43,894 nt of DNA from Planctomycetia bacterium. Lineage in GTDB: Bacteria > Planctomycetota > Planctomycetia > Gemmatales > HRBIN36. A program made the position numbers and the translations under genes. The notes under the pieces are model-generated. The model saw only the letters and a program-made list of their open reading frames with translations, ran no database searches and had not been told where the DNA came from. Of the stretch, positions 9,175 through 16,823 are shown one piece after another. Every line of letters starts with the position of its first letter. The stretch's first letter is position 1. The stretch lies in contig JAEUIE010000046.1 in the NCBI GenBank assembly GCA_016795155.1, forward strand, positions 1 to 43,894, in the 5' to 3' direction.

Positions 9175-9201
9175 TCCCGGAGCTCAAACAAACTGCTCAA
9201 C

Positions 9202-9720
9202 TTAACAGTTCGAAGAATGATTTTGAAGTATTTGAACCAATACCTGATCGCCAAATGTAGTTGCTAAGTCCATCGGCGACTTGTTGTTGTTATTCTTATC
9301 TTCAGGCCTTGCACCGTTCTGAAGAAGCAATGTGACAAAATCATACTTGCCGCGAGCATCAAACACAGCCCTCCACAATGGTGCGTTGCCAAACTTATCT
9401 TTAAGTGCAATATTAGCCCGATGCTTCAACAATTCAGACGCTATAGCGAACTGCTTCGATTGAATAGCAAGGTGTAATGCAGTCAAACCATTTCTATCCT
9501 GGTGGTCAATTGCTGCTCCATGATTTATAAGCCAACTGAGAATATCAAGTTTTCCATGTATTGAGGCATGAATTAATGGCGTTTGCTCTTCTCCATCTAG
9601 AAGGTCAACTTCACTTTGCTGAATCAACGAAATGGCTTCATCTGGTGACGAATACTGAATGGCCTGTCTGATCTTGTCAGCCATCGGATCATGATTTCTG
9701 GGTCGACCAGGCTGTGCCAT
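9202..9720 (-). CDS. Ankyrin-repeat protein
   Basis: A 172-residue protein starting at ATG 9720, chosen because a GAGGTG Shine-Dalgarno lies 8 bases upstream; an in-frame GTG at 9729 would overlap that site. The middle and C-terminus contain about three to four ankyrin repeats, readable as TPLIHASIHGKLDILSWLINHGA, GLTALHLAIQSKQFAIASELLKHRA, GNAPLWRAVFDARGKYDFVTLLLQNGA and KSPMDLATTFGDQVLVQILQ. No signal peptide or membrane segment is seen, so it is probably a cytosolic protein-binding scaffold. No partner is obvious; the neighbours are unrelated. Single ankyrin proteins of this size often pair with imported effectors or immunity functions, but nothing here supports that. Confidence 0.88.
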   Translation of the reverse strand: MAQPGRPRNHDPMADKIRQAIQYSSPDEAISLIQQSEVDLLDGEEQTPLIHASIHGKLDILSWLINHGAAIDHQDRNGLTALHLAIQSKQFAIASELLKHRANIALKDKFGNAPLWRAVFDARGKYDFVTLLLQNGARPEDKNNNNKSPMDLATTFGDQVLVQILQNHSSNC

Positions 9721-9808
9721 TCGATTCACCTCTGAAAGCTTCTAAGGAAAAGGATATGGCATACTTCGCACTCCAGGCAAGTTGAACTACGAATCTTTCT
9801 TAACAGAT

Positions 9809-11146
9809 CTATACTCGTCTGAACGGCTGTATCTTCCAATACGTTAAACTCCGCCACAGCCATTCCAGTGGGCCGAATAGGAAATAGTGGAGCCAGATGG
9901 GGCTGAGAATCAGTTGGAGTATCCAGATGGCGAAGGCCACAAAGTAAATCTGGTAATACTGCAGTTCGCCGTAGTAATTCAAACCGTAGCCGAAGAAGAA
10001 CAGCGTGCAGATAACCGAATGCATGATGTAATTGGTGAATGCCATTTGTCCCACTGCAATGAGGGAACGGAACAGTCGCGGGAAAACGTTGGCCTTGTAG
10101 AGCAGAATGAGTGCTGAGGCGTGAGCTAGTACTAAGAGGATGCGCTGGAAGGGATAAATCAGATTGACCCATTCAATGGGTACCTGCTCCATGCGTTGAA
10201 GCGATACTTCCATCGTCGGGTTATGAAGAAAATGGTGATAGAAGCTGTAGCTCACCAGAGGCAGGCCGATGCCGTATCCAATGAGCATGGTTTTCCAATA
10301 GCTTCGATTCGACCACTGGCCTGTCAGAAATCCCCAGCGGTAAAGTGCAATGCCCAGCAACATCAAAGCAATCGAATCCCACACCTCAATGACGAGAAAC
10401 TTGGTCTCGAACATCAAGGCAAGAGGCCTAAGGTAACTGCCAACGGTAGCGTAATCGGATTTCATTTTCTGCGTGTTGTCTTTAGCGTCCTGGCGATTGG
10501 GAATCATCGTCTTTTCCAGTTCACGCCACTCTTTCAATGCTCCCTGCTGTGCTTCTGACAGTGGTTTGTTAGCAGCAACAGCAGCGGTGGCATCCACGTA
10601 GGCAATCCGCTGTTCGCGAATGTGCTGATAGAACAAAGTCCCTGCGGTAAAATCGCAGATTGCCACCAGGGGCACGCCCAAAACCAGGTAGATGGGCTTC
10701 ACATTGCGGAACAGATAAACAATCATTCCGCAGATGGCATAGAGATAGAGGATATCGCCAATCCACAAGATTACATGAGCATGAATGAGGCCGAAGAGAA
10801 GCAGCCAGAACATCCTGCGATAGAAGAGGCCTGTCACAGGTTTGCCTGCCTGCTCTTTTTTGGTGACAAAGAGCACAATGCCTGCACCGAAGATCATTCC
10901 GAAAAGCGCCCGCATCTTGCCTTCAAAAAAGACCGAGATGACAGCAGACACCCAGAAGTTGACATTAGTTGGATCGCTTCGATATGCCTCGGATGAATAC
11001 TGGGCCATGGAAAAGCCGGGGATATTCATCAGCAGAATGCCGAGCAATGCCACGCCACGTAGGGCATCAATAATCTTAAGCCGCTGGGGTTCAGCGACGG
11101 GAGCGAGTACGGTGGTGACTGAATTTTCTGTCGGTAATTCATTCAT
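9809..11146 (-). CDS. DUF418 family (YeiB-like) integral membrane protein
   Basis: A 445-residue polytopic protein with about ten hydrophobic segments. The N-terminal RLKIIDALRGVALLGILLMNIPGFSM motif (22-47) is the hallmark of the DUF418/YeiB branch of the acyltransferase-3-like superfamily. The C-terminal half holds the DUF418 domain proper, with GQMAFTNYIMHSVICTLFFFGYGLNYYG and FGPLEWLWRSLTYWKIQPFRR at the end. Between helices is a charged loop (about 180-240) with LKEWRELEKTMIPNRQ. The biochemical role of the family is not established; related acyltransferase-3 proteins move acyl groups to envelope molecules. It lies on the same strand as the ankyrin gene, 88 bases upstream of it, so the two might be co-transcribed. 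Confidence 0.9.
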   Translation of the reverse strand: MNELPTENSVTTVLAPVAEPQRLKIIDALRGVALLGILLMNIPGFSMAQYSSEAYRSDPTNVNFWVSAVISVFFEGKMRALFGMIFGAGIVLFVTKKEQAGKPVTGLFYRRMFWLLLFGLIHAHVILWIGDILYLYAICGMIVYLFRNVKPIYLVLGVPLVAICDFTAGTLFYQHIREQRIAYVDATAAVAANKPLSEAQQGALKEWRELEKTMIPNRQDAKDNTQKMKSDYATVGSYLRPLALMFETKFLVIEVWDSIALMLLGIALYRWGFLTGQWSNRSYWKTMLIGYGIGLPLVSYSFYHHFLHNPTMEVSLQRMEQVPIEWVNLIYPFQRILLVLAHASALILLYKANVFPRLFRSLIAVGQMAFTNYIMHSVICTLFFFGYGLNYYGELQYYQIYFVAFAIWILQLILSPIWLHYFLFGPLEWLWRSLTYWKIQPFRRV

Positions 11147-11399
11147 AAGTTGTAAACATCATCGTGGAAGAAGTGTTGGAGGTGACATTGAGTAGTATTC
11201 GTATTAAAGACGGCAATATTCTCAGTGTCAACGAGAAAGCGAGGCACTGTGTTTGGTACTTCGGAAGTCGTGGAGAAGTTTCAAAACATTAAGCGCGACG
11301 TAAATGCGCCGGTAGCACTGGCAATCGTCTCGCAGCCTGGACGGCGAGTTAACGCTGCGCCGCTCCTGATTTCACTGAGTTATCAACTGCACTTGTTGT
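11147..11399. other. Intergenic region without a supported gene
   Basis: About 250 bases separate the start of the DUF418 gene from the end of argG; both genes are on the minus strand. A short plus-strand ORF (11225-11428) shows no recognisable motif, runs into the argG 3' end and has no clear ribosome-binding site, so it is not called. No strong hairpin or repeat was found. Confidence 0.5.
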
Positions 11400-12638
11400 C
11401 TACTCCGTCAACACCCCCGGCAAATTGAACCCCTTATTACCCGTCAGCAACTGTGTCTGAGCCTGAGTCTGCTGGCTCAAGCCCCACAGGCGGATGAAGC
11501 CCTTGGCTGCTTCATGATCAAACTGATCGCCCTTCTCGTAAGTGGCCAGGTGCTTGCTGTAAAGGGAGAATTCGCTCTTGCGGCCTGCGATACTGACATT
11601 GCCTTTGAACAGCTTCACCCGCACGCGGCCTGTGACATAACGCTGGCTGCTGGCGACATAGGCAGCCAAGTCCTGATGATGTGCGCTAAACCACAGACCA
11701 TTGTAAATCAAATCAGCATATTCATTAGCTACCATCGCTTTGAAACGCATGCTCGGCTTGGACAGACACAGCGTTTCCAGTTCCCGATGGGCCAGGTGCA
11801 GGATCACCGCTGCAGGGGCTTCGTAGATTTCGCGTGACTTGATGCCGACGAGGCGGTTTTCGATGTGATCAATGCGGCCTACGCCGTGCTTGCCACCGGT
11901 TTTGTTGAGCGATTCGAGCAGGGGCACCGCATCGAGTTTAACGCTATTTAACGCGGTGGGTTTTCCATGTTCGAAATCAATTTCGATGTACTCGGGTTCA
12001 TTGGGAGCCTTGCGTGGGTCGGTCGTCCACTGGAAAGCCTCTTCGGGTGGTTCGAAATAAGGGTCTTCGAGAACCCCTGCTTCCACGCTGCGGCCAAAGA
12101 TGTTTTCATCCACGCTGTAGGGGTTCTCTGCTGTGGCGAAGACAGGGATGTTGTGGGCCTTGGCGTACTCGATCTCTTCATCGCGGGTCATTTTCCATTC
12201 ACGAACAGGGGCAATGATCTTGAGCTGTGGCGCCAGTGTCTGAAACGTGACATCAAAACGAACCTGGTCATTGCCTTTGCCTGTACAGCCATGTGCTACT
12301 GCCACCGCACCGTGTTCCTTGGCAGTGTCCACCATGAGTTTGGCGATGAGGGGCCTGCCCAAAGCTGTCGCTAACGGATATTTGCCTTCGTACAGAGCAC
12401 CAGCCATGAGTGATGGCCAGACAAAACAATCGACAAAGAGGTTCCGGGCATCCATCGCTTCTGCAGCAATCGCGCCGGTCTTGAGGGCTTTCTTCTTGAT
12501 GGCTTCCAGGTCGTCCCCCTGCCCCAGGTCGACCGTGAAGGTCACCACATCCAGGTTGTATTTTTCCTGCAGCCAGGGAACCATGACGGAGGTATCCAGG
12601 CCACCAGAATAAGCGAGTACGACTTTGCCACGTGCCAT
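11400..12638 (-). CDS. argG: Argininosuccinate synthase
   Basis: A 412-residue cytoplasmic enzyme that ligates citrulline and aspartate with ATP to form argininosuccinate, the penultimate step of arginine synthesis. The N-terminal PP-loop is VVLAYSGGLDTSVMVPWL (6-23). Further family motifs follow: AVAHGCTGKGNDQVRFDV, AREWKMTRDEEIEYA-like sequence (here PVREWKMTRDEEIEYA), YSVDENIFGRSVEAGVLEDP, and KHGVGRIDHIENRLVGIKSREIYE for aspartate and citrulline binding. The length is close to the usual ~400. The gene stands alone, with no other arg gene in the window. It is divergent from a JAMM peptidase gene with only about 51 bases between the starts. Confidence 0.98.
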   Translation of the reverse strand: MARGKVVLAYSGGLDTSVMVPWLQEKYNLDVVTFTVDLGQGDDLEAIKKKALKTGAIAAEAMDARNLFVDCFVWPSLMAGALYEGKYPLATALGRPLIAKLMVDTAKEHGAVAVAHGCTGKGNDQVRFDVTFQTLAPQLKIIAPVREWKMTRDEEIEYAKAHNIPVFATAENPYSVDENIFGRSVEAGVLEDPYFEPPEEAFQWTTDPRKAPNEPEYIEIDFEHGKPTALNSVKLDAVPLLESLNKTGGKHGVGRIDHIENRLVGIKSREIYEAPAAVILHLAHRELETLCLSKPSMRFKAMVANEYADLIYNGLWFSAHHQDLAAYVASSQRYVTGRVRVKLFKGNVSIAGRKSEFSLYSKHLATYEKGDQFDHEAAKGFIRLWGLSQQTQAQTQLLTGNKGFNLPGVLTE

Positions 12639-12689
12639 GGTTGGAGCTCACAGAAGAACTAACGACAAAAGTGTCGCGCAGCGTATCTT

Positions 12690-13109
12690 ATGGTCATGAC
12701 GCTGCAGATTCCAGCAATGATTTTCGATGAAATGGTAGAACATGCCCGAAGCGAGTTGCCTCATGAATGCGTTGGCATGTTGCTGGGGCAAACTGATGGT
12801 CAGGCAACACATTACATTGCATTGGTGAATGAGCTACAAAGCCCGACCAGGTTTCTGACAGAAGCAATGAGCATGTTGCGTGCAGAAAAGAAACGACGGG
12901 AACTTAACCTCGAAGTGCTGGCCATCGTGCATTCGCATCCCACTAGCGATCCGATACCGAGTCAATATGACAAAGCAGACCATTACAGCAGTGATGTGGT
13001 TTGCCTGATTCTTTCGCTCAAAGAAAAAGAACCCAACCTGCAAGGCTGGTGGATCAATCCAGATGGAGTGATGCCTGCATCGGTGGTTGTTCAGCAAGCG
13101 ACCGCTTAG
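12690..13109 (+). CDS. JAMM/MPN metallopeptidase (Mov34 family)
   Basis: A 139-residue single-domain protein. All JAMM zinc-site elements are visible: Glu26 in LPHECVGMLLG, the HxH pair His81/His83 in AIVHSHPTSDP, and Ser91 with Asp94 in IPSQYD. Bacterial stand-alone JAMM proteins are known to cleave isopeptide or C-terminal extensions of ubiquitin-like sulfur carriers, or act in cysteine and siderophore synthesis with ThiS/MoaD-like partners. No such carrier is next to this gene, so its substrate is open. ATG 12690 is used; a second ATG at 12696 is equally possible, and neither has a clear Shine-Dalgarno. It is divergent from argG. Confidence 0.92.
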   Translation: MVMTLQIPAMIFDEMVEHARSELPHECVGMLLGQTDGQATHYIALVNELQSPTRFLTEAMSMLRAEKKRRELNLEVLAIVHSHPTSDPIPSQYDKADHYSSDVVCLILSLKEKEPNLQGWWINPDGVMPASVVVQQATA

Positions 13110-13126
13110 CTGCACCCGCGTGGGCC

Positions 13127-13219
13127 TCAACCACTGCCCGTGTTTTTGAAGGCACCCCACAGCATCAGGATGCCAAACAGGGCGAATGCCAGCAGGCCAA
13201 AGAGTTGTTGATAGTCCAT
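13127..13219 (-). CDS. 30-residue single-span membrane micro-protein
   Basis: This short ORF encodes a 30-residue peptide: a polar start (MDYQQ), a continuous hydrophobic helix from about residue 6 to 23 (LFGLLAFALFGILMLWGA) and a short polar tail (FKNTGSG). An AGAGG-like ribosome site (AAGAGG) lies 7-8 bases before the ATG at 13219-13217. The composition and helix length fit a one-pass inner-membrane peptide, like small regulatory or stress proteins. It is convergent with the JAMM gene and divergent from the alpha/beta hydrolase, whose promoter region holds a perfect palindrome that could control both. No homology can be claimed from sequence alone. Confidence 0.55.
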   Translation of the reverse strand: MDYQQLFGLLAFALFGILMLWGAFKNTGSG

Positions 13220-13264
13220 GATAATAACCTCTTATGATTCATTTTAGAAAAAAGAAACAAATGG

Positions 13265-13309
13265 TTGACACCGAGGCACGAATATATATTTAGATGATTA
13301 TCTAAATAT
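13265..13309 (+). promoter_or_regulatory. Promoter with overlapping 24-bp perfect palindromic operator
   Basis: A consensus -35 box (TTGACA, 13265-13270) is followed at the right distance for a -10 element by a perfect inverted repeat: ATATTTAGAT (13286-13295), spacer GATT, ATCTAAATAT (13300-13309). The palindrome covers the expected -10 region (TATTTA, 13287-13292, spacing 16), so a dimeric repressor bound there would block RNA polymerase. It lies 15 bases before the hydrolase ATG and about 66 bases from the divergent micro-protein start. ArsR, MarR or PadR-type repressors commonly use such AT-rich palindromes; which family binds here is unknown, and no regulator gene is adjacent. Confidence 0.65.
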
Positions 13310-13323
13310 CTTGGGAGTTTCCC

Positions 13324-14748
13324 ATGTGTGCTTACCTGTTCATGTCGCTGGCTGTCCTGGCTGGTATCTCTGTACCGGTTCAATCTTCCCCTACTGAATC
13401 TCCCGTGGTCGGCCATTGGGAAGGCAAGATCACCCTTGGCGCCATCGAAATGAGAATGGGGCTAACGTTGAAAGCTGATGCTGAGGGCAAGCTTTCAGGT
13501 ACCATGATCAGCGTTGATCAGGGAAATGCAGCGATGGAGATTCCGAAAGCAACATTCAAAGATAGCCTGCTGAAATTCAGCATTCCTAAGGTTGGAGCCA
13601 GCTACACGGGAAAGTTGAACGAACAAGGAACGGAACTGGCAGGCGACTTCATGCAGGGATTGATGAAGATGCCACTCACGCTGAAAAAGGTGAAGTCACT
13701 TACCAAACTCAACAGACCTCAGGAGCCTAAACCACCTTTCCCGTACACTTCGGAAGATGTCACTTACGATAATACCAAAGCGAACATCAAGCTGGCTGGC
13801 ACGCTGACGTTGCCTAAGGGAAGCGGGCCGTTTCCGGTTGTCTTGTTCATCTCCGGCTCAGGGCCGCAGGATCGAGATGAAAGCCTGTTGGGACATAAGC
13901 CCTTTCTGGTGCTGGCTGATTATTTGACAAGAAAGGGCATAGCTGTACTCCGCGTTGATGATCGTGGAACGGCAAAATCGAAGGGAGATTTTGCCAGCGC
14001 CAGCAGTTTTGATTTCGCAGAAGACGTTAAGGCTGGAGTGCAGTATCTCCGATCACGCAAGGAAATTAATCCTCACCGAATCGGATTGCTGGGCCACAGT
14101 GAGGGCGGCTTGATTGCCCCCATGGTGGCCAGCGAATTGGGTGATATCGCTTTTATCGTTCTGCTCGCGGGGCCTGGTCTGCCTGGCGAAGATATTCTCT
14201 ATCTGCAAGGCAAACTCATTGCCCAGGTGGAGGGGGCCAAGCCTGAACAGGTTGCATTCAATGAAGGTGTGCAGAAAAAACTCTTTGCCATCGTAAAAGC
14301 AGAACCAGCGAGTTCCCAGGTTGTGAAGAAACTGCAGCAGGCACTGAAGGAAGAAATTCATAAGCTGCCTGAAGATGTCAAAAACGAACTGGCTAAGAAA
14401 GGAACCTTGTCACAAGCCGAGTTGCAGTTAGCCAGTTTTGCCAAGCCCTGGTTCAAAACATTTATTGAATACGATCCAAGGCCGGCACTAGCCAAAGTCA
14501 AATGCCCGGTGCTGGCTATCAATGGCGAACTCGATCTGCAGGTGCCTTACAAAGAAAATCTGGAAGCTATCAGGCACGCACTGGAAAATGCCGGGAATCA
14601 TCAACATGTCATCAAAGCATTTCCCCAGTTGAATCATCTGTTTCAGACCTGCAAAACAGGCTCACCTACGGAATACGGGAAGATAGAAGAAACCATGAGT
14701 CCTGAAGTGTTGGAGTTCATTGCGAAATGGATTATTTCTGTAAAGTGA
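13324..14748 (+). CDS. Secreted alpha/beta hydrolase with N-terminal beta-rich domain
   Basis: A 474-residue protein starting with a signal peptide (MCAYLFMSLAVLAGISVPVQS). Residues ~25-125 form a beta-rich domain (VVGHWEGKITLGAIEMRMGLTL, GELAGDF-like repeats) of the kind placed before peptidase S9/BAAT-like hydrolases in many Bacteroidetes and planctomycetes. The catalytic domain then opens with LPKGSGPFPVVLFISGSGPQDRDE (oxyanion region), DDRGTAKSKGDF, the nucleophile elbow GLLGHSEGG, the acid region LAINGELDLQVP and a late His in FPQLNHLFQ. It is likely an esterase or peptidase exported across the inner membrane; the substrate is unknown. Its promoter contains a perfect palindrome, so it is probably repressor-controlled. 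Confidence 0.9.
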   Translation: MCAYLFMSLAVLAGISVPVQSSPTESPVVGHWEGKITLGAIEMRMGLTLKADAEGKLSGTMISVDQGNAAMEIPKATFKDSLLKFSIPKVGASYTGKLNEQGTELAGDFMQGLMKMPLTLKKVKSLTKLNRPQEPKPPFPYTSEDVTYDNTKANIKLAGTLTLPKGSGPFPVVLFISGSGPQDRDESLLGHKPFLVLADYLTRKGIAVLRVDDRGTAKSKGDFASASSFDFAEDVKAGVQYLRSRKEINPHRIGLLGHSEGGLIAPMVASELGDIAFIVLLAGPGLPGEDILYLQGKLIAQVEGAKPEQVAFNEGVQKKLFAIVKAEPASSQVVKKLQQALKEEIHKLPEDVKNELAKKGTLSQAELQLASFAKPWFKTFIEYDPRPALAKVKCPVLAINGELDLQVPYKENLEAIRHALENAGNHQHVIKAFPQLNHLFQTCKTGSPTEYGKIEETMSPEVLEFIAKWIISVK

Positions 14749-14870
14749 CAACTCTCATGCCATACTGTTAATACAGGTACTGAATACGTTCAATCACCAT
14801 GCCTCGAAGCGAGTTTCCGCCTTTGAGGCGTTTTCGAAAACAAGATTTTCTTTCGCCACTTGGACAGGCG

Positions 14871-14932
14871 TATAATCCTCTACCCTGTTGCCCCTGGATG
14901 GTTTGTACCCAACGGGGTTGATCAACCGGAGG
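14871..14932 (+). promoter_or_regulatory. -10 box, 5' palindrome and strong ribosome-binding site of the 75-aa gene
   Basis: A consensus -10 hexamer TATAAT lies at 14871-14876, with only a weak -35. The resulting leader of about 55 bases has a perfect 12-bp palindrome (GGTTGATCAACC, 14916-14927) ending directly before a GGAGG Shine-Dalgarno (14928-14932), 7 bases ahead of the ATG at 14940. The palindrome could fold next to the ribosome site or serve as an operator; the sequence cannot decide. Confidence 0.5.
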
Positions 14933-14939
14933 ATCATGC

Positions 14940-15167
14940 ATGTCAAAGCGAATCACCGTGACGGAACGACGTGCCATTTTCCAGGCACTTGTCAGCGCTC
15001 AGGATAATGGTGTGAGTGTTGGCGAATCACGTCAGCATGTGACAAAGCGTTTCCATGTAACCGAATATACCTTGCGAAAAATTGAAGATGAAGGCATTGC
15101 TCGACAATGGCCGCCTCTCGACCAGGAAGTGATTCAAAACAGGTCTCAGCTTGCTGAACGGAATTAA
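14940..15167 (+). CDS. Small basic protein with HTH-like segment, unknown function
   Basis: A 75-residue soluble protein (MSKRITVTERRAIFQALVSA...). I do not recognise it as a named family. The sequence is mostly predicted helix; the stretch from about residue 24 to 50 (VSVGESRQHVTKRFHVTEYTLRKIEDEG) has the pattern of a helix-turn-helix, as in small recombinase-like or sigma-4-like DNA-binding folds. It has a good GGAGG ribosome site and a TATAAT box, so it is very likely expressed. It is convergent with the Hsp20 pair, 13 bases away. A transcriptional or nucleoid-associated role is a guess from the helix pattern. Confidence 0.6.
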   Translation: MSKRITVTERRAIFQALVSAQDNGVSVGESRQHVTKRFHVTEYTLRKIEDEGIARQWPPLDQEVIQNRSQLAERN

Positions 15168-15180
15168 TCACATCTGACTG

Positions 15181-15576
15181 CTAAGCCGATTTCCCTGTTC
15201 GAACTTCAATTTTCCGCGGCTTGGTCTTTGGCGCTTTAGGCAACGTCAGTTTCAATACTCCGTCGCTGAAGTCAGCAGTAATCTGCTCCGTATCCACTTC
15301 ATCGCTAAGGATAAAGGAACGATAGAAATCTTCCTCGCGAATCTCTTCATGAATCAGACGAGCAGTGGCTGATACCGGCCAGGTTACTTTGCCAAACAGA
15401 TGCAACACATTATCCTGGACACGTATTTCCAGATTTTCGGGCTTCACGCTGGGCAAATCAGCTTCCAGAACCAGTCCATCCTCAGTTTCATAAATGTCGA
15501 GTGCCGGTGTGTAGACATGGCGTGGTTCACGCACAGACTGCTGCACTGCATCTGCCTGTTGAATGGGTTCGCTCAT
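15181..15576 (-). CDS. Hsp20/alpha-crystallin small heat-shock protein
   Basis: A 131-residue protein. The alpha-crystallin domain spans about 20-115: PALDIYETEDGLVLEADLPSVKPENLEIRVQDNVLHLFGKV, then a REEDFYRSFILSDEVDTEQITADFSDGVLKLTLPK stretch with the family G-V-L-x-L-x-L-P ending. The N-terminal arm is short and polar; the tail has KPRKIEVRTGK, with an I-x-V motif that docks between dimers in oligomers. It is an ATP-independent cytosolic holdase. Its ATG overlaps the stop of the upstream Hsp20 gene (ATGA), so the two are translationally coupled and likely made in fixed ratio. Confidence 0.95.
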   Translation of the reverse strand: MSEPIQQADAVQQSVREPRHVYTPALDIYETEDGLVLEADLPSVKPENLEIRVQDNVLHLFGKVTWPVSATARLIHEEIREEDFYRSFILSDEVDTEQITADFSDGVLKLTLPKAPKTKPRKIEVRTGKSA

Positions 15577-16070
15577 GATGGACTCCTTTCAACCGCTGGC
15601 AGAACAGCCTCTGGCTGATCATTTTTCCTCACTGCCACTCTTACATGACGTGCTTGCCTTTCAGGCAATTTTGGAATGTGCAGCAGCAATACGCCATGTT
15701 CCAGATTGGCCTGAATTTGTTCAGCATCCGCACGTTCAGGAAGTGGTATCGAACGCACCCAGCGACCCATCCATCGTTCCTGCCGACGGTACTGCTCATC
15801 GTGAATTAATTCTGGGCGTTTGCGTTCGCCTTTAATGGTCAATTGACTTCCAGTCACCTGGATATCGAGATCGTTGACATGAACGCCTGGCATGGGCATC
15901 AGGAACTGATATTCGGTCTCTGTTTCGTAGATATTGCAACTGGGTAAAGGTTGCCAACTGGGGGAGAAATGTTGCTCCACCACGTTAAGCGTCCAATCCA
16001 TCAATCGGTTCATCTGCCTTTGCAGATCATCCATCGCATCCATTCCCGGACGCCAAACCCATAGTTTCAT
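15573..16070 (-). CDS. Hsp20/alpha-crystallin small heat-shock protein, longer paralogue
   Basis: A 165-residue protein; ATG 16070 (MKLWVWRPGMDAMDDLQRQM) is preferred over an upstream in-frame GTG (16079) because an AGGTG ribosome site sits about 7 bases before it. The N-terminal ~40 residues are the flexible Trp/Met-rich arm (MDWTLNVVEQHFSPSW), followed by the crystallin domain: PSCNIYETETEYQFLMPMPGVHVNDLDIQVTGSQLTIKGERKRPE, then RSIPLPERADAEQIQANLEHGVLLLHIPKLPE. It is divergent from the 131-aa paralogue downstream, suggesting a hetero-oligomer pair like IbpA/IbpB. No CIRCE element or clear sigma-32 promoter was seen upstream. Confidence 0.94.
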   Translation of the reverse strand: MKLWVWRPGMDAMDDLQRQMNRLMDWTLNVVEQHFSPSWQPLPSCNIYETETEYQFLMPMPGVHVNDLDIQVTGSQLTIKGERKRPELIHDEQYRRQERWMGRWVRSIPLPERADAEQIQANLEHGVLLLHIPKLPERQARHVRVAVRKNDQPEAVLPAVERSPS

Positions 16071-16160
16071 TGCGTACACCTGCTACACAGACTTCCACGA
16101 ATGAGTAATTGCAATTAGCAGACCATACGCATCAACTATTTGATTATTAGCCATAAGTCA

Positions 16161-16190
16161 TTTACTTTTCATCGTTTACAAATTCATAAT
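16161..16190 (+). promoter_or_regulatory. Possible coaD promoter
   Basis: A TTTACT box (16161-16166) and a CATAAT box (16185-16190) are 18 bases apart in an AT-rich stretch. They lie in the divergent gap between the Hsp20 pair and coaD and point toward coaD. Both boxes deviate from consensus, so this is only a candidate. Confidence 0.3.
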
Positions 16191-16276
16191 AAGGACAATC
16201 CTGAATTCATAGAATGGCGGAATGGCTGAACCGTCAAATTGACAGTCAAGTTCCCGGCTTCTGGTTGAGATTGAAC

Positions 16277-16783
16277 ATGGCAAACGAATTTGCCCAAATT
16301 GCAGTGTATCCCGGCATGTTCGACCCAGTGCACCTGGGGCATGTTGATGTTATCCGCCGTGCCAGCCAATTGTTTCCAAAACTCGTAGTTGGGGTTGGCG
16401 TCAATCCTGTCAAAAAACCTCTTTTTTCCATTGATGACAGGGTTCAGATGCTGCAACTGGCCACCCGAACGTTTACCAATGTTGAGATAAAGCCGTTCGA
16501 CACCCTGGCTGTTCGCTTCGTGAGGAATGAAGGCAGCATGGTCATGATCCGTGGGTTACGGACAGTAACGGATATGGATTATGAATTCAGCATGTCGCTG
16601 ACGAATCAGACACTCGACCCCCATATTCAGACCATTTTTCTCCTTTCCCATGTGCAATACACCCACCTGAGCAGTACGTTGATTCGTCAAATCGTCTCCT
16701 TCGGCGGAGACCTGAGCAAATTCCTTCCTGCCGAAGTAGTCCCGCTGGTTCGCACCAAATTAGCGAACTCGCCTGAGAGTTAA
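16277..16783 (+). CDS. coaD: Pantetheine-phosphate adenylyltransferase
   Basis: A 168-residue enzyme from ATG 16277 ([22 protein letters not shown]). An in-frame ATG at 16214 would add 21 residues before the usual start, unlike the family. It transfers AMP from ATP to 4'-phosphopantetheine, giving dephospho-CoA, the fourth step of CoA synthesis. The nucleotidyltransferase HxGH motif is HLGH (19-22), in a slightly unusual FDPVHLGH context instead of FDPxTxGH. Further motifs are [14 protein letters not shown] (for xNxxKxxxF), the [20 protein letters not shown] stretch and the late [22 protein letters not shown], which matches the ISSTxxR region. It is followed closely by hisI. Confidence 0.95.
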   Translation: MANEFAQIAVYPGMFDPVHLGHVDVIRRASQLFPKLVVGVGVNPVKKPLFSIDDRVQMLQLATRTFTNVEIKPFDTLAVRFVRNEGSMVMIRGLRTVTDMDYEFSMSLTNQTLDPHIQTIFLLSHVQYTHLSSTLIRQIVSFGGDLSKFLPAEVVPLVRTKLANSPES

Positions 16784-16823
16784 TTTCTCTTTGAGACAGG
16801 CCAAAAGTGGAGTGAAATCGATA

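Noticed and set aside
11225-11428. Plus-strand ORF of 67 codons in the argG-DUF418 gap
   Set aside because: It runs into the argG 3' end, has no ribosome site, and shows no motif.
16080-16200. CIRCE or sigma-32 heat-shock promoter for the Hsp20 pair
   Set aside because: Looked for TTAGCACTC-N9-GAGTGCTAA and sigma-32 boxes on the minus strand and saw no acceptable match.
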